Assembly (NCBI RefSeq): GCF_003171515.1
Contig: NC_089397.1
Coordinates: 124,001-188,000 of the forward strand
DNA: 64,000 nucleotides
Reading direction: 5' to 3'
DNA from: Pyrenophora tritici-repentis
Lineage: Eukaryota; Ascomycota; Dothideomycetes; Pleosporales; Pleosporaceae
The notes under the pieces: model-generated
What the model was told of the DNA's origin: nothing
Databases searched by the model: none
Seen by the model: only the letters and a program-made list of their open reading frames with translations
Translations under genes and position numbers: made by a program
Shown here: positions 10,426 to 21,989 of the stretch, in pieces
Layout: each line of letters opens with the position of its first letter
Numbering within the stretch: position 1 is the first letter of the stretch

Positions 10426-11521
10426 TGTTTATTCATTCGGTACGCCTCGCATGTATCAACAGGTCATCATTCCTACTATGGACAAACGCAGAACTTGAGA
10501 AACGTTGTCAGCCTTTCGCAAAGCCCAGCTTACTGACAACGAAACCCCCCAACATCGCGGAGGCTGAGGCGTACTGAGAGGCTCAGCGGGTATTGCGCAC
10601 GTCAGGGGCGGCAGTCGCCAAGAAACACCAAAGTATACCAAGCTCCCATCGCGATACCTTACCCATCAGCAACCGGTCCCCTTAAACACTGCGCAATGCT
10701 GAGTAGGGCTTAGCAATTACCGTGCAAATCATGCACTTCAGGTGTAGTAGTCGCCAAGGCTTACTAGGAGTAGTTCGTATCCATGCCCGTATTCCTGTCA
10801 GCCAAGCATGAAAGTCGGAGAATTCGACACGTTTCAGCGGCACAGGGAGTGCCGGTGTTGCTAATGAGCCAAGAAACATGACCAGCCAAGAATTCTCCCC
10901 GAGCAGACAACTTCGTCCATGATGGCACTCTGTCGGCAGATTGTAGAGTTGACTTATTTCGAACGTGTCCGTCAGGATGGTGATGCGCAGTTCTGACGCG
11001 TGATATACTCCAAGAGGTCCTAGACAAGTGTCAACCCGTATACCCACCATATCCACGGACGATTTTTGGCTGTACCCCTTGATCACAAACTGTGGTCTGT
11101 CAAGTCAGATCGCTGCGGAGGCGGTAATTTTGGCAATCCGCTAAAGAAGCGGGCCGACCAACTAGTACAGATTTCGAAATACATCTGAGATCGTAGTCTG
11201 TGTGCTGAAGACAAGCAACAGTAAGCTTTGTGATGGAAACGCAAGCATGATGATTCCGGGGTAACCGTGGGAAATGCGGCCGCAAAAGTACGAGAAGGGC
11301 CTGGGCATGCCTGTGTGGGCGTTGTATTTCCAAGGCGACTAACCGGTCGCAGGACTCGTCATCTGTCTGCTTGATTCCTTGGACATGTCTTGGATCACCT
11401 CACTACCTCGTTTCAATTCCCGTTCTCTTTCTTTAAATAAGGCTGGGTTGAATAAGCGAAACAAGACAGCCTTAGACTTGCTTCTGTTTTCCTTGAGTTC
11501 CTCCTCCTGTCGTTACCTGTA

Positions 11522-12598
11522 ATGTACGCCTCTCCGAGATTTCTCACCAGCAAGTTCTTTGTATGGCTTTCTATTTTCCTCATTGGCTTCCCCATCATCG
11601 TTTGGTATCATATGCCGACCTTGAAGACTCTGCAAGTACCGTATCAGAGGCCACATACGCGCCCGTTACAGCAATTTGCCGCCCACGGTGACTCGCAATG
11701 TTTACCGGAAACATCGCCTCAGTTGCTTGAAGAAGCTGCAGCAAAGCGCGTGACATGTCGAAAGTACTCGCCATTCGTGGCGGGAAGAGCACGCGTCGCG
11801 ACCGTCACAGCGCAATTTGGCGAGCCACAGGAACACTACCAAAGAGCGTTAAAGACACATCTCCTTCACGCTCTGGTCCATGGAACAGAGGTCAGAGTTA
11901 TGTGCGATGCGATGGTCGATGACTTGTGGAACAAGCCAGCATTCATACTCAACCTTCTCATGCAGGAGATGCTCAAGCCCGAGAAGGATCGACTGGAATG
12001 GATACAATGGGTTGATCGCGACACACTCATCCTCGACCAGTGTCGACCAATAACGAGTTTTCTGCCGCCATCAGACGAAGCGCTCCGCGGTTCGTTGTGG
12101 GGCCGCAACGATGATGCCCCGAAGAACGAGACACACATGCTCGTTACGAAAGACTGGAACGGCCTCAACAACGGCATCTTCATGCTTCGCGTCAACAATT
12201 GGGCCATTGACCTCTTCACCGCCATTCTCGCCTTCAGGCATTACAAGCCTGATGTCGACCTACCTTTTACCGAGCAATCCGCCATGGAGCACGTCCTTCG
12301 TGAGGACCAATTCAAAGATCAAGCGCGATACGTACCGCAACACTGGTTCAACGGCTACGAGGAAGGCGGAGCAGACTTGTTCGACAAAAGAGAAAACATA
12401 GAAGGGATGAAGGAATACTTCGTAAGAAGAGGAGATTATCTGCTGCATTTCGCGGGGCGGAGCGACAGGAGCAACTTGCTGAAAGAGTGGAGTGACATGC
12501 TGGAACACCAGGGTGACGTTTGGCAAGAGGACAGGGTTCAGCGAGATGTTCGTGCAGAAGTCCAAACGTTCTATCGGGACCTCGGGCAAGGGAAGTGA
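11522..12598 (+). CDS. GT34 family alpha-glycosyltransferase (GMA12/MNN10 type)
   Basis: An intronless 358-residue type II membrane protein. Residues 12-28 form one membrane anchor after a short cytosolic tail, as expected for a Golgi enzyme. The galactosyl/mannosyltransferase fold begins with ARVATVTAQFG near residue 90. The metal-binding DxD lies in WVDRDTLI (Asp165, Asp167), and the LNNGIFMLRVN and LPFTEQSAMEH blocks typical of the GMA12/MNN10 family follow. Known members transfer galactose or mannose from nucleotide sugars to N-glycans or to mannoprotein backbones of the cell wall. Length matches the family. Donor sugar and linkage cannot be told from the sequence. Confidence 0.9.
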   Translation: MYASPRFLTSKFFVWLSIFLIGFPIIVWYHMPTLKTLQVPYQRPHTRPLQQFAAHGDSQCLPETSPQLLEEAAAKRVTCRKYSPFVAGRARVATVTAQFGEPQEHYQRALKTHLLHALVHGTEVRVMCDAMVDDLWNKPAFILNLLMQEMLKPEKDRLEWIQWVDRDTLILDQCRPITSFLPPSDEALRGSLWGRNDDAPKNETHMLVTKDWNGLNNGIFMLRVNNWAIDLFTAILAFRHYKPDVDLPFTEQSAMEHVLREDQFKDQARYVPQHWFNGYEEGGADLFDKRENIEGMKEYFVRRGDYLLHFAGRSDRSNLLKEWSDMLEHQGDVWQEDRVQRDVRAEVQTFYRDLGQGK

Positions 12599-14235
12599 GG
12601 AGGGGTTTCAACGGCGTGGGGTGGAGCATTTGTAAAGTACCTTGTTGTCAAACATTAAGTAAAACTAAGCGATATAGAACCTGTTTTGAGCGCAATATAC
12701 CACATGATTATACTGCACTGCATTGATTCTCAGTGTGTTTCTGGCGAGGTTTGCGAGGAGGGTAGTACCGATTAGCTAAGAGAGGTTGGGCCCTTGACAT
12801 GTCGATGCCGTTTAAGCGCTGTTGTTGGTCGAAATGTTTCAGCACGCATTGACGCAAACAAGTTGAAGCGAAGCCCTCAGCCTCACTTGCGAGTCGTGTG
12901 TTGAGGGTAAAATTACCGCATTCTGTGATGGACGACAGAAGTTTTAACGGGTCGGCTAACGTCTGTAGGGCGGCCAAGGCTCCACGACGGCACTCCCTTC
13001 CAAGGGTTCACCCTGCACGTGGGCATCGCGCGCAGCCGGCGCCATGTGCACTTTGCCTTACCGCCCGTACCCTCAGCTCTCAAACACCTGCCATTGATGG
13101 AAGCTGGGGAATTACAGTTTCCCATGGCTTCCGTCTGCCCGTCGCTTCCAACCGACAACATGTCACCACCCGGACTCGATAGGCGTGATCAGAAGTTTTC
13201 GAGTCGGCTTCAGCTCTCCGAGCTTCAGGCGTCCCGCTGCACCTCTCAACACAACTTCCTCCTTAAGTCCATCTGCATACAGGAGATCCAATAGGAGATG
13301 TTGCCATCTACGGTTCCACGCATATTGCACAGCGACGTTGGAAGTCGCAATCTGCAACACTGTCACCAAACTAACAATGGAGACTCCGGTCATGCGGGTT
13401 GCGAATTTATGATTTGCTGTAACATGGAACCTGTTCCTTCGACCGCAGTGGTCGCAACAAAGTTCCGGTCTGCCATAATACCGCGGCCCTGACCCCAAGC
13501 CTGGGTTGGACGACTTCACATGGTCAAGCGCGCCACAAACGGACCCACAAGTGTCAAAGCTGTGGGTATTATGGAGCCTTGCGCAGATCTCGTGAACTGC
13601 AAACGCACAATGGCCAGTCCATCAGAAGTGGCGCTTCCAGCTCCCTGGGTGTCCGAGGCACGATCTTCGTGGGTCCCTCTCAGGAAACCTCACTGCTCAA
13701 CCCTTTTTCACTTTGGATTACCCCGAGTCGAGAAAAAAAGCAACCCTTTGGCGACTTGACGTACCCCAGAGCGACACCAGCCCCACGCAGCTCCGATAGC
13801 GATAACCCCACAGCGACATACAAACGCCCAAGCAACATCCCAGCGCCCATAGTCACCGTCCATGTGAAGGTGCCGGTGACCCAAGCCGCCGCTATCACAA
13901 AGTAATGCCGAGTGTATACTACGCTCACATCCGCGCTTGAGACTGCACAAACCGGATGTCCGGTACTCGCTAGCATTTTTATGTACTGCTAATACCTGGT
14001 GTTTGCTTTCCTGCTGTCACGACCCGGCAAAAACACTATTTTTTCACAAAACACTTTTCCCACAAGGTTACACCCGGACTGAACCACCCGCACTGAACCA
14101 ACTCCACTCGGCGTCAACTCCCAAAATCCCCGAAGCAACTCCCGCCCCCACATACACACTAGGTCAGACGCCAGACGCTTTGCCGGACCACAACGTCATC
14201 CCCTCGCGACAAGTGCCGGCTGCTGAGCCAACCAA
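12599..14235. other. Intergenic region, no gene supported
   Basis: Open frames of 80-118 codons on both strands overlap each other and show no family motif. A minus-strand frame at 13680-13976 reads as a hydrophobic Ala/Gly/Val-rich segment, but there is no start context or homology that I recognise. The last ~200 bases are the 5' flank of the rhodopsin-like gene. Confidence 0.45.
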
Positions 14236-15464
14236 ATGTCCGTTCCCATGGGAGTGCTAGATCCCGAGTCGGGCATTTTCTATGGCGTCTGCTGGATCGT
14301 TGTCATTGTACGCCTTCTTTCGCGGCGATTACATCGTGGATCATGGAAGTTGCTCCAAGCAGATGACTACCTGATCCTTGTAGCCATGGTTAGTGTTGAC
14401 CCGACCCATAGCTTTGGGTATGTAGTGACATACACATACAACATGCTGATTATGTCTAGGCAACAGACACAGTGCTCATCACCATCATGCATGAGGTAGC
14501 AAAGACCAGTAGCAACCTGATACCGCCCGGTGACGATGTATCAAAGTATTCGGAAGCGGAAATTCACACTCGGATATATGGTTCCAAGCTCGTTCTTGTG
14601 GTCGAGCAGATGCAACTCATTACTATCTGGCTTGTCAAGGCCTGTCTCCTCATCATGTACAACCGCATGACCATGGTGTTACCGCAACACAAAATTGTCA
14701 TCTGGACAGCCGTCTACGTCGGTATCTCGTTCGTTGTCATGGAAGTATTATATCTCGGTGTATGGTGCAGGCCCTTTAACCAATACTGGGCCGTACCCCC
14801 ACAGTCAAGTCCGTCCGCCCTACCCACCCCAACCCACCCCCTCAACTAACACACAAACCAAGAACAATGTTCAGCCGCCACAAACCACCTCATCACAAAC
14901 GCCGTCTTCAACATAACCAGCGACCTAATAATAATCCTAATCCCCATGCCCCTCCTCTTCAAAGTGCGCCTCCCCAAAAAAACAAAATGCATCCTCTTCT
15001 TCATCTTCTGCATCGGCGCCTTCACCATCGTCGCCGCCGCCTTGAATAAATACTACTCCTTCACCCACCCCTTTGGAACAGAATGGACGATTTGGTACCT
15101 GCGCGAATCTTACACCGCGATCCTCTGCGCAAACCTCCCGCTTACATACCCACTCATCCAACGCATCTTTAAACTGCGTAATTGGAACTCGAATACGTAC
15201 ACGGGAACGACACCGGAGGATCGGTCTACTACAAGACACCACCAGCAGTCGTCGTCGCAACATACGCGCGTTTACTGGCCTGAACCTGCTGCTGTTGCTG
15301 CTGAGCCGCCGCATATACCGAGGGGGTTTAGGGATATTTTCCGGAGGACGGAGAGTCAGGAGGATATTAATGGCGGGTTGGGGAAGCAGAGGGATGATTG
15401 TAGTGATGATGATCCACAGTTTATTACGAGTGCGATTGAGATGGGGGATTGTAAGGGGGGCTGA
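14236..15464 (+). CDS. Rhodopsin-like / SAT4-type integral membrane protein
   Basis: Three exons are proposed: 14236-14388, 14460-14808 and 14863-15464. Intron 1 is clear (GTTAGT to gtctag). Intron 2 is chosen to keep phase: donor GTCCGT, branch aactaac, acceptor aaccaag. The product has several hydrophobic helices. It carries the motifs of the fungal rhodopsin-domain family (PF20684-like): DDYLILVAM after helix 1, the YLGVWCRPFNQYW block, the QCSAATNHLITNAVFNITSDL block and LPKKTKC. These proteins sit in the plasma membrane; ligands are mostly unknown and some resemble PTH11-type receptors. The cytosolic tail is Ser/Gln-rich. The stop at 15462 follows a run of six G (15456-15461). With one G fewer the frame would run to a stop at 15567, adding 34 plausible residues. 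The 3' end is therefore uncertain. Confidence 0.8.
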
Positions 15465-15684
15465 GGGGGAGGGGTTGAGTGAGGGGTTGAGTGCGCCGGC
15501 TAGTTGTCGGACGTCGGGGAGTGTGGGGGAGGGGAGGGGGCGGACGGTTCCTTTTCATGCTGTTTGAATACGGTTGATGTAGACATATATGAATGTATTC
15601 TTTTGTGTCATTTTAGTCCCCTTTCCGTTGTTTCTCGGATGGTACTTTTTCTATTAACATCACTAGCATGTGAAGGATGAAAAC

Positions 15685-15703
15685 GTGTGTGTGTGTGTGT
15701 GTG
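15685..15703. repeat. GT microsatellite
   Basis: About nine tandem GT units in the short region between the rhodopsin-like gene and the PEBP gene. The two genes converge here. Confidence 0.9.
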
Positions 15704-15751
15704 CGCTTAACTAGTATTATTAATTAAAACCGTGGTGTATCTCCAACGACC

Positions 15752-15820
15752 ACCCGGGTGTCATAAAATACTAGAAATACTAGTGTAAAAAAGCTACTGT
15801 AGTCGCCAGACACGTCATTA
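15752..15820. mobile_element. MITE family 1, left part of a fourth copy
   Basis: Starts acccgggtgtcataaaatac and continues tagtgtaaaaaagctactgtagtcgccaga, matching the left half of the copies at 6783 and 10318. The right inverted repeat is not recognisable, so the copy is truncated or strongly diverged. Confidence 0.55.
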
Positions 15821-15916
15821 CTCGTCTCGACCGTGTAGCACCATCGTGTATCTTATCCATTAAGCCCACCGTTCAACCTCTGCATCCCACACACATCCTA
15901 CATTACAACCACCAAC

Positions 15917-16774
15917 CTACTGTTCCTCATGCTGCGAATAAATAAAATTCGCCGCAACAGGCACCAACCCATTCATACTTGCCCACTCCCTAACCCCACC
16001 CCTCTCCTTACCTGTCCCCCAATGTCTCCTACTCTCCGGCCTACTCAACCTCAACCTCTCCGTCGTCCCATTCTTCGGCGCAAACACCAAAAACACATAA
16101 CGATGTTTCCCCGTCTCGGGCGGCGGACCTGGTGGCTTGTATTCCACAACATCCTCTAGTCCGTCCTGGCCCTCACCCTCACCCTCCTTCTCTGACTCAA
16201 CACTAACGCCAAACTCCGGGATCGGTAGTATCGAAAACGTCTGCTGTGCGGTGGTAAGGTTGGCGACGATCCAATGACACATTTCGCTCCACTCGGGGTT
16301 ATCGCGCGACGGCGCATCTGGGTCCGTGAGCGTGAGCACGTATGACATATCCGACGTCATATGTTTGCCATCGGGGCTTGTGTCGTCGTGGAGGGAGACG
16401 GTGGGTTGGTGTGTGAGGTTTACGGGGGGGGATTGTGTTGCCGAGTTTAGCGTGGACAGATGGCCATGTTATCGAGAGGGTGAGGCTGGGGAGGAAGTCG
16501 TCGATGACTGGGTGTGGTTAGTGGATGGGATGCGAGGCTGAGACTGGTGGGTGGTGGTACCTGTGGGGATTATCTCGGCGCTGTGGAGCCTGTGGTTGGT
16601 TAGTGGATGGGTGGTTGTATGTAGTGGGATACGCGATGGGCGTACTTTGCCCGGACGGCTTGGACGTTTTTGGGGCCGTTGAGGAGGAGTGGTGCTTGCT
16701 GCGTTGGTAGCGCTACTGCAGTTCCACAGAGCTGCAGCAAGCATGCGAGGATGACAGGAGTCTGGGGGGACCAT
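15917..16774 (-). CDS. Secreted PEBP-family protein (carboxypeptidase Y inhibitor / TFS1-like), two apparent frameshifts
   Basis: Three exons on the minus strand: 16774-16646, 16589-16561 (29 nt) and 16507-15917, with introns bounded by GTACGC/cacag and GTACCA/cccag. The large exon has the phosphatidylethanolamine-binding motif YVLTLTDPDAPSRDN, then CHWIVANL and the C-terminal HRYVFLVFAP block. Relatives bind phospholipid head groups and some inhibit carboxypeptidase Y. The N-terminus in the coherent frame is a good signal peptide followed by ALPTQQ, so this form is probably secreted or vacuolar. As sequenced, the gene is interrupted twice by a single extra C: the run at 16764-16769 (six, five expected) just after the ATG, and the run at 16424-16431 (eight, seven expected). 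Either the assembly is wrong here or the gene is a recent pseudogene. Confidence 0.8.
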
Positions 16775-17145
16775 GATGTCGTTGAGATGAATTCCTGATG
16801 TCAAAATTGCTCCCTAAGACTCAGCGTTGCCCGAGAGTTGTGTTAAATACAATTGAGCAACTTTAATTTAGAGTTGAAGAGAATGATGACATTTCATGAG
16901 GTAGTTGCTGCAATAAGCTTTCCCCACTCATGTGTCGTCATTCGTGTCTCAACTTTGCAGATCAACGTTCTTTTTTCGGCAACTCAACCTTGATTGGGCA
17001 CGGACAACCACGAGATAAGGACGATGCGCTGAATTGTCATGTGGATACATTCGATTGTTCTAACTGTGTGATGGGTAAACGGGTATTCGGATAGCACGCT
17101 CAAAATCGGTCGTAGAAGATGGCCGATCGAAAGAAATCAATAAAC
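16775..17145. other. Intergenic region
   Basis: Contains the promoter of the minus-strand PEBP gene and the 3' flank of the isochorismatase-like gene. No other feature seen. Confidence 0.6.
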
Positions 17146-18015
17146 TCAACAGCCCTCAGAACGCTCAGCGATCTTCGCATTGCAGAAAGCACTGCTGTTG
17201 GTGACGAAGCCCATGTTCTGAGAAACCTGATACTCTGTAAGCTTTTGAGCTCCTCGGCCGGTCATGGTGCCTGTGCAGTCGTCGAGTAGGATGCAATCCC
17301 ATCCGTAGGAATAAGCGTCGGATACAGTGCCGAACACGCATTGGTCGGTATTGACACCAGCAAACAACAAAGTCTGCTTGCCTGATGCTCGTAGATACTC
17401 GTGCAAAGGCTCCTTCTCGGACCATAGACCGCTCATCCGCGACTTGTCGAAGAATAGATCTCCGGGTTGAGCGACTGCTTGGAAAGGCTCGTACAGAGCG
17501 GCGTTCCATGTGCGCTTGAACAGGCATCTTCCTTGCTTATCAGGCAGCTCGGCGCCCAATCCAACATGCCATCCCAAGGTCTTGCTGAAGCCTCGTTGAA
17601 TGGCGGGTGCCATCTTCGTCAAGTCGTGGTCGGTGATTCCCCAGTTGAGCCATGCAATCTGGATCCCTTCCTTTCGACATCTCTCAATAACCTTCAAGGT
17701 TGGCTTGATTGCGGCGATTCCTGCTGCATGGTCGCGATAGATTGGGTGGACAAAATAGTTTTGCATATCGACGATGATCAAGACCGCGGTACCGGGGTTG
17801 ATCATGAAGCCGGTGTGGTGACGCCCTTCCTCATCGCACTCGACAATCATCTTTTTCTCTGCTCCCCGAGACAGGTCGAACTTTTTGATTGCGGGTAGGT
17901 AGAGCCATTGCTCCTCTCCTCCAAACGGGATAGGTGCGGTACATGTTATGGTTCCGACTGTGACGTCGTTGTGTTGGTCTTGGGTGGTAGTGAGGATAAG
18001 AGACTCCGAGGCCAT
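17146..18015 (-). CDS. Isochorismatase-like cysteine hydrolase
   Basis: An intronless 289-residue protein. The frame is open for 74 more codons upstream. The ATG at 18015 (MASESLILTTTQDQ) is preferred because the upstream part has the composition of UTR and family members begin close to this point. The cysteine-hydrolase triad can be seen: Asp83 in VLIIVDMQNYF, Lys191 in FFDKSRMSGL, Cys226 in GVNTDQCVFGT. The cis-peptide region GVNTDQC is typical. The fold covers isochorismatases, nicotinamidases and N-carbamoyl-amide hydrolases. About 70 residues precede the catalytic Asp, more than in bacterial forms, as in many fungal paralogues. No siderophore or salicylate genes lie nearby, so the substrate is open. 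It is predicted to be soluble and cytosolic. Confidence 0.9.
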   Translation of the reverse strand: MASESLILTTTQDQHNDVTVGTITCTAPIPFGGEEQWLYLPAIKKFDLSRGAEKKMIVECDEEGRHHTGFMINPGTAVLIIVDMQNYFVHPIYRDHAAGIAAIKPTLKVIERCRKEGIQIAWLNWGITDHDLTKMAPAIQRGFSKTLGWHVGLGAELPDKQGRCLFKRTWNAALYEPFQAVAQPGDLFFDKSRMSGLWSEKEPLHEYLRASGKQTLLFAGVNTDQCVFGTVSDAYSYGWDCILLDDCTGTMTGRGAQKLTEYQVSQNMGFVTNSSAFCNAKIAERSEGC

Positions 18016-19320
18016 GAAAGGCGTCGGAGGAATGATTGAAGTAGGAGAGGTTGGACAGGAGAGCAAGAGATTTCGATAGAGATTTATAGGGCAGAATTGA
18101 AGAGGAGTTGTGTGATGATAGATAGTAGACGTTGGACAAACAAGGGAGGGCACGTTACCTTTGTACTGCAGTGAGATGCTCCTTCTCCCTTTATTTACGG
18201 TGAGTCTGATAACGAGTCTTATCATGTTGATAGGCAACTTCGGAAGAGAAACTCAATCAGGAGACGACATTTCAGTTAGACGGCATCGCACCTATCGGCT
18301 TATACGGGGAGATGGTGGTGTTGGATGCTGCGATTGCGTACTTGGTAGACCAAATCAGTGCTAGACTGCATCGCGGTGTGGCATTTGTAGTGCATTCCCC
18401 AAGATGCGGAGATATGGGCTGGGGAAGTTCTTTGATAATTCAGTGCTGTCGTGCCTGGCCGCCGTTTTACAAAGAGATAAGGTAAGCTTGGAGAGATAGC
18501 GGTCGGGTTGGTACCTGGGAAGTCGCCGAGGGTCCGACAATACCCGAAAGCGAGCCAGAGTCGGGCGTCTTACTGTGGTGCTTTCTCGGGCGATGCGATA
18601 AGTCGTGTTTGGGCCAGGCTCATGGCTACTTGAAGTTGGTGTAAGCAAATGTGGGCGCTACTGTAGTCTGCAAAGCCAGGCTGCGACTCTTGCGTTGTAC
18701 CCCAGTCTGTACAGGTGGCAGGCCCCAGTCCCGCCTCACCAAAAAAAAGTGCTGACATGGCGTCTGAGCTGGCGGTGTAACTCTTTGACTTGTCTGCATA
18801 CGCTGTCCTAGTTTGTGTGTACCATATTAGGCCTTGGAGCCGAGCTGCATGCGTCGGCAACGTCGCGTGTAGTGGCGTTTGTAGGGCTCGCGACCAAGGA
18901 CCGTGGGCAGCCTCGTGCTCACTGTGTGCAGCACGGATGTGCTTGTAGAGATTGTCCACGCCGTCTCTCCTTTTATGCGAAAAGCATTTACGGCGTTTTA
19001 TAAAATTAAGGAGACATGTGAAGTAGACGTGGGGTGGAATTGCGATGCTGTCACGTGCCCATCATCAAACCTTGGAACTTTCAAGCGAAGTGACGACGGA
19101 GCTGCAGCAAAGGCAGTCCCATCACGAGCCTCTGTTCCCAACGAAGCACCCATCAGCCACGTCAACTCCGCCGACTCAACCTCTGCATCATCCGCAGCTT
19201 GCTCCTGCACCCCTCAACTCGACTTCCAGCTTTCACAACCTCTGGTAGTGTTGTCTGGCTGCTCAACATCTACTCGGCCCATCAAGGAGCGAAGAAACGA
19301 CTCACACACAAACCAGCGCC
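18016..19320. other. Divergent promoter region between the hydrolase and DNM1
   Basis: No supported gene. A 129-codon minus-strand frame at 18570-18959 has no recognisable domain and is not called. The region serves both genes, which are transcribed away from each other. Confidence 0.5.
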
Positions 19321-21989
19321 ATGGCGTCGCTGGGCGAGGAGCTCCTCAACATTGTCAACAGGCTGCAGGACTTGGTCTTCAATACGATTGGAAATGATTC
19401 CCTAGATTTACCCCAGATTGTACGTGCGCCCCAGCCAGCAAAGTGAATGCGGTGAGCGCAGAGCAGATTTTTGGACCGACGAGGATGCCACGCAGACAAA
19501 GACTTCAATACTGACCCCCGCAGGTTGTCGTCGGTTCACAATCGTCGGGAAAATCATCCGTGCTCGAGAACATTGTCGGCAAAGATTTCCTCCCCCGTGG
19601 GAGCGGCATCGTCACACGCCGACCGCTTATTCTGCAACTCATCAACCTCCCCAGTGAACGCGACGAAGACGACGATGACGAGGTCCACGTCCCACATACC
19701 CCAGCGAGTGTTGCCGGTCAGCAGGAGTGGGGAGAGTTCCTGCACATTCCCGGCCAGCGCTTCTACGACTTTGCCGACGTCAAGCGCGAGATTGAGAACG
19801 AGACGTCGAGAATAGCAGGAAACAACAAGGGCATCAACAGGCAGCCTATAAACCTCAAAATCTACTCGCCGCACGTGCTCAGCTTGACGCTCGTTGATTT
19901 GCCTGGTTTGACAAAGGTGGGCGAAGGATTGTAACTTTTTGCCAGGCACATTGAGCTAACCACTGCAGGTGCCCATTGGCGACCAGCCCTCGGACATTGA
20001 GAAGCAGACGCGGAACCTTATCACCGAGTACATTGCAAAGCCCAACAGTGTCATTCTCGCCGTCTCCCCCGCCAACGTCGATCTCGTCAACTCGGAAGCT
20101 CTCAAGTTGGCCCGACATGTCGACCCCATGGGCAAGAGGACGATTGGTGTCCTTACCAAGCTGGATCTCATGGACCACGGAACAAACGCCATGGATATTC
20201 TCTCCGGCCGTGTATACCCCCTCAAACTTGGTTTCATTGGTATCGTCAACCGATCACAACAGGACATCCAGGGCAACAAGTCGCTTTCCGATGCCCTCCA
20301 GGCTGAGCGCGACTTTTTCAGACACCACCCCGCCTACCGGAATATGGCAAACCGATGTGGTACCCAGCTGCTTGCCAAGAGCCTTAACCAGACCCTCATG
20401 GCTCACATCCGTGATCGGTTACCCGACATCAAGGCCCGCCTCAACACTCTTATGGGACAAACACAGCAGGAGCTTGCAAGCTACGGTGATGTTGCCTTTA
20501 CTGGCAAAGAGCACCGTGGCTCTCTCATCCTACAGCTCATGACCCGCTTCGCCTCTTCCTTCATCTCTTCCATCGACGGTACCTCTACCGAAATCTCGAC
20601 CAAGGAGCTGTGCGGTGGTGCACGGATATACTACATCTTCAACTCTGTCTTTGGCAACTCTCTCGAGCAAGTCGACCCCACTCAGAACCTTTCCGTGCTG
20701 GACATCCGGACGGCAATTCGCAACTCGACCGGTCCCCGTCCAAGTCTGTTCGTGCCTGAATTGGCTTTTGATCTTCTCGTGAAGCCTCAGATTAAGCTTT
20801 TGGAGATTCCTAGCCAACGCTGTGTAGAACTTGTATACGAAGAGCTCATCAAGATCTGCCATACCTGCGGCTCCACCGAGTTGACCAGGTACCCAAGGCT
20901 GCAGGGCAAGCTCATCGAAGTCGTCTCTGATCTTCTGCGAGAACAACTCGGCCCTTGCTCTGGATATGTCGCTTCTCTCATTGACATTCAAAGAGCGTAC
21001 ATCAACACAAATCACCCCAACTTCCTCGGGGCTGCTGCCGCCATGTCTTCTGTCATCAACGACAAGGAGCAACGGGAGAAGAAGATTGCAATGGAGGCCG
21101 AGAAGAAGAGGCGAGAACAGAGGAGGATAAAAGAACTGCAAAATGGTACCAACGGAGAGTCAAACGAAGAGGGCGAAGGTGGTGAAACACTGAAAGCGCT
21201 TCCTCTCCGAAAACACCAGTCTCAGACCAGCCGCAGCATGTCACCAGCGGTTGGACGTATGATGAACGGCTCTCAAAGTACAACAGCAGCACTTAACAGC
21301 CGCAACCGGTCGCCTCCTGGTACCGCCCGCGACAGTTTCCTGAACTACTTTTTCAGCAAAGACAGCAACAATGCATATGCCAACCCACAACAGGCAGCAC
21401 AGGCAGCCCTTGACAACCGTCCCGGCAGCCGGCACGTCAGCCAAAACAGTGAACCCAGTTTTGCACAAAGCATTCGGAGAGGCGACAACAAGCAGCCAGC
21501 ACATGTTTTGGCCATGATGCCTCCGGACTCGTCGGATGACTATGACGCCCCATTGAGTGCTGCATTTTCTGCACCTCGAAGTCCAAGTGTAGGACCACAA
21601 GAGAACTACGAAGGCGGATTTGTAAGTCCACACCCTTGATGATGTTTTATTCTTGTACTAATACTCGATAGCCATCAAACCCCGAACAAGCACCCGCTCT
21701 TACAGAACGCGAAGCCCTCGAGACAGAGCTTATCCGCCGCCTCATCTCGTCATACTTCAACATTGTCCGGGAGACAGTGGCGGATCAGGTGCCAAAGGCC
21801 ATTATGCATCTCCTCGTCAACCACTCAAAGGACGTGGTACAAAATAGGCTCGTCTCAACGCTGTACAAAGAAGACCTGTTCCAGGAGCTTCTGTACGAGG
21901 ATGATACCATCAAAGCCGAGCGCGAGAAGTGCGAGAAGCTGCTCAAGACATACAAGGAAGCAGCCAAGATTGTGGGCGAGGTTTTGTAA
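19321..21989 (+). CDS. DNM1: Dynamin-related GTPase, mitochondrial/peroxisomal fission
   Basis: Four exons, all phase 0: 19321-19419, 19524-19916, 19969-21621 and 21672-21989, giving 820 residues. The GTPase domain is complete: P-loop GSQSSGKSS (37-45), [13 protein letters not shown] with the switch-I Thr, DLPGLTK, and TKLD. The middle domain follows (to about residue 560). A charged and Ser/Gln-rich insert, corresponding to insert B, contains [10 protein letters not shown]. The C-terminal GED ends in [17 protein letters not shown]1 is preferred to the related vacuolar dynamin VPS1 because of the MASL start, [27 protein letters not shown] and [11 protein letters not shown], and because VPS1 lacks such a long insert. 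The protein assembles as a ring on mitochondria and peroxisomes through Fis1/Mdv1-type adaptors and constricts them. It appears intact. Confidence 0.93.

Larger units (their letters stand above)
9230..11521. other. Long intergenic region with two MITEs and a tRNA gene
   Basis: Holds MITE copies at about 9621-9732 and 10318-10425 and the tRNA-Asp gene, each listed separately. From 10430 to 11520 there are overlapping open frames on the minus strand (the longest, 10682-11086, is 134 codons) without recognisable domains or splice sites. I do not call them genes. The sequence just before 11522 is the promoter of the GT34 gene, with a TATA-like ctttaaataagg near 11432. Confidence 0.5.

Noticed and set aside
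10682..11086. 134-codon minus-strand open frame
   Set aside because: No domain, signal peptide or conserved motif, and other frames overlap it on the same strand.
13163..13976. Overlapping open frames of 80-118 codons on both strands
   Set aside because: The hydrophobic minus-strand frame looks membrane-like, but there is no coherent gene model.
16469..16804. 111-codon minus-strand frame over the PEBP 5' end
   Set aside because: It runs through two introns of the PEBP gene in the wrong frame and is a shadow.
18570..18959. 129-codon minus-strand open frame upstream of DNM1
   Set aside because: Composition is unremarkable and it lies in a divergent promoter region.
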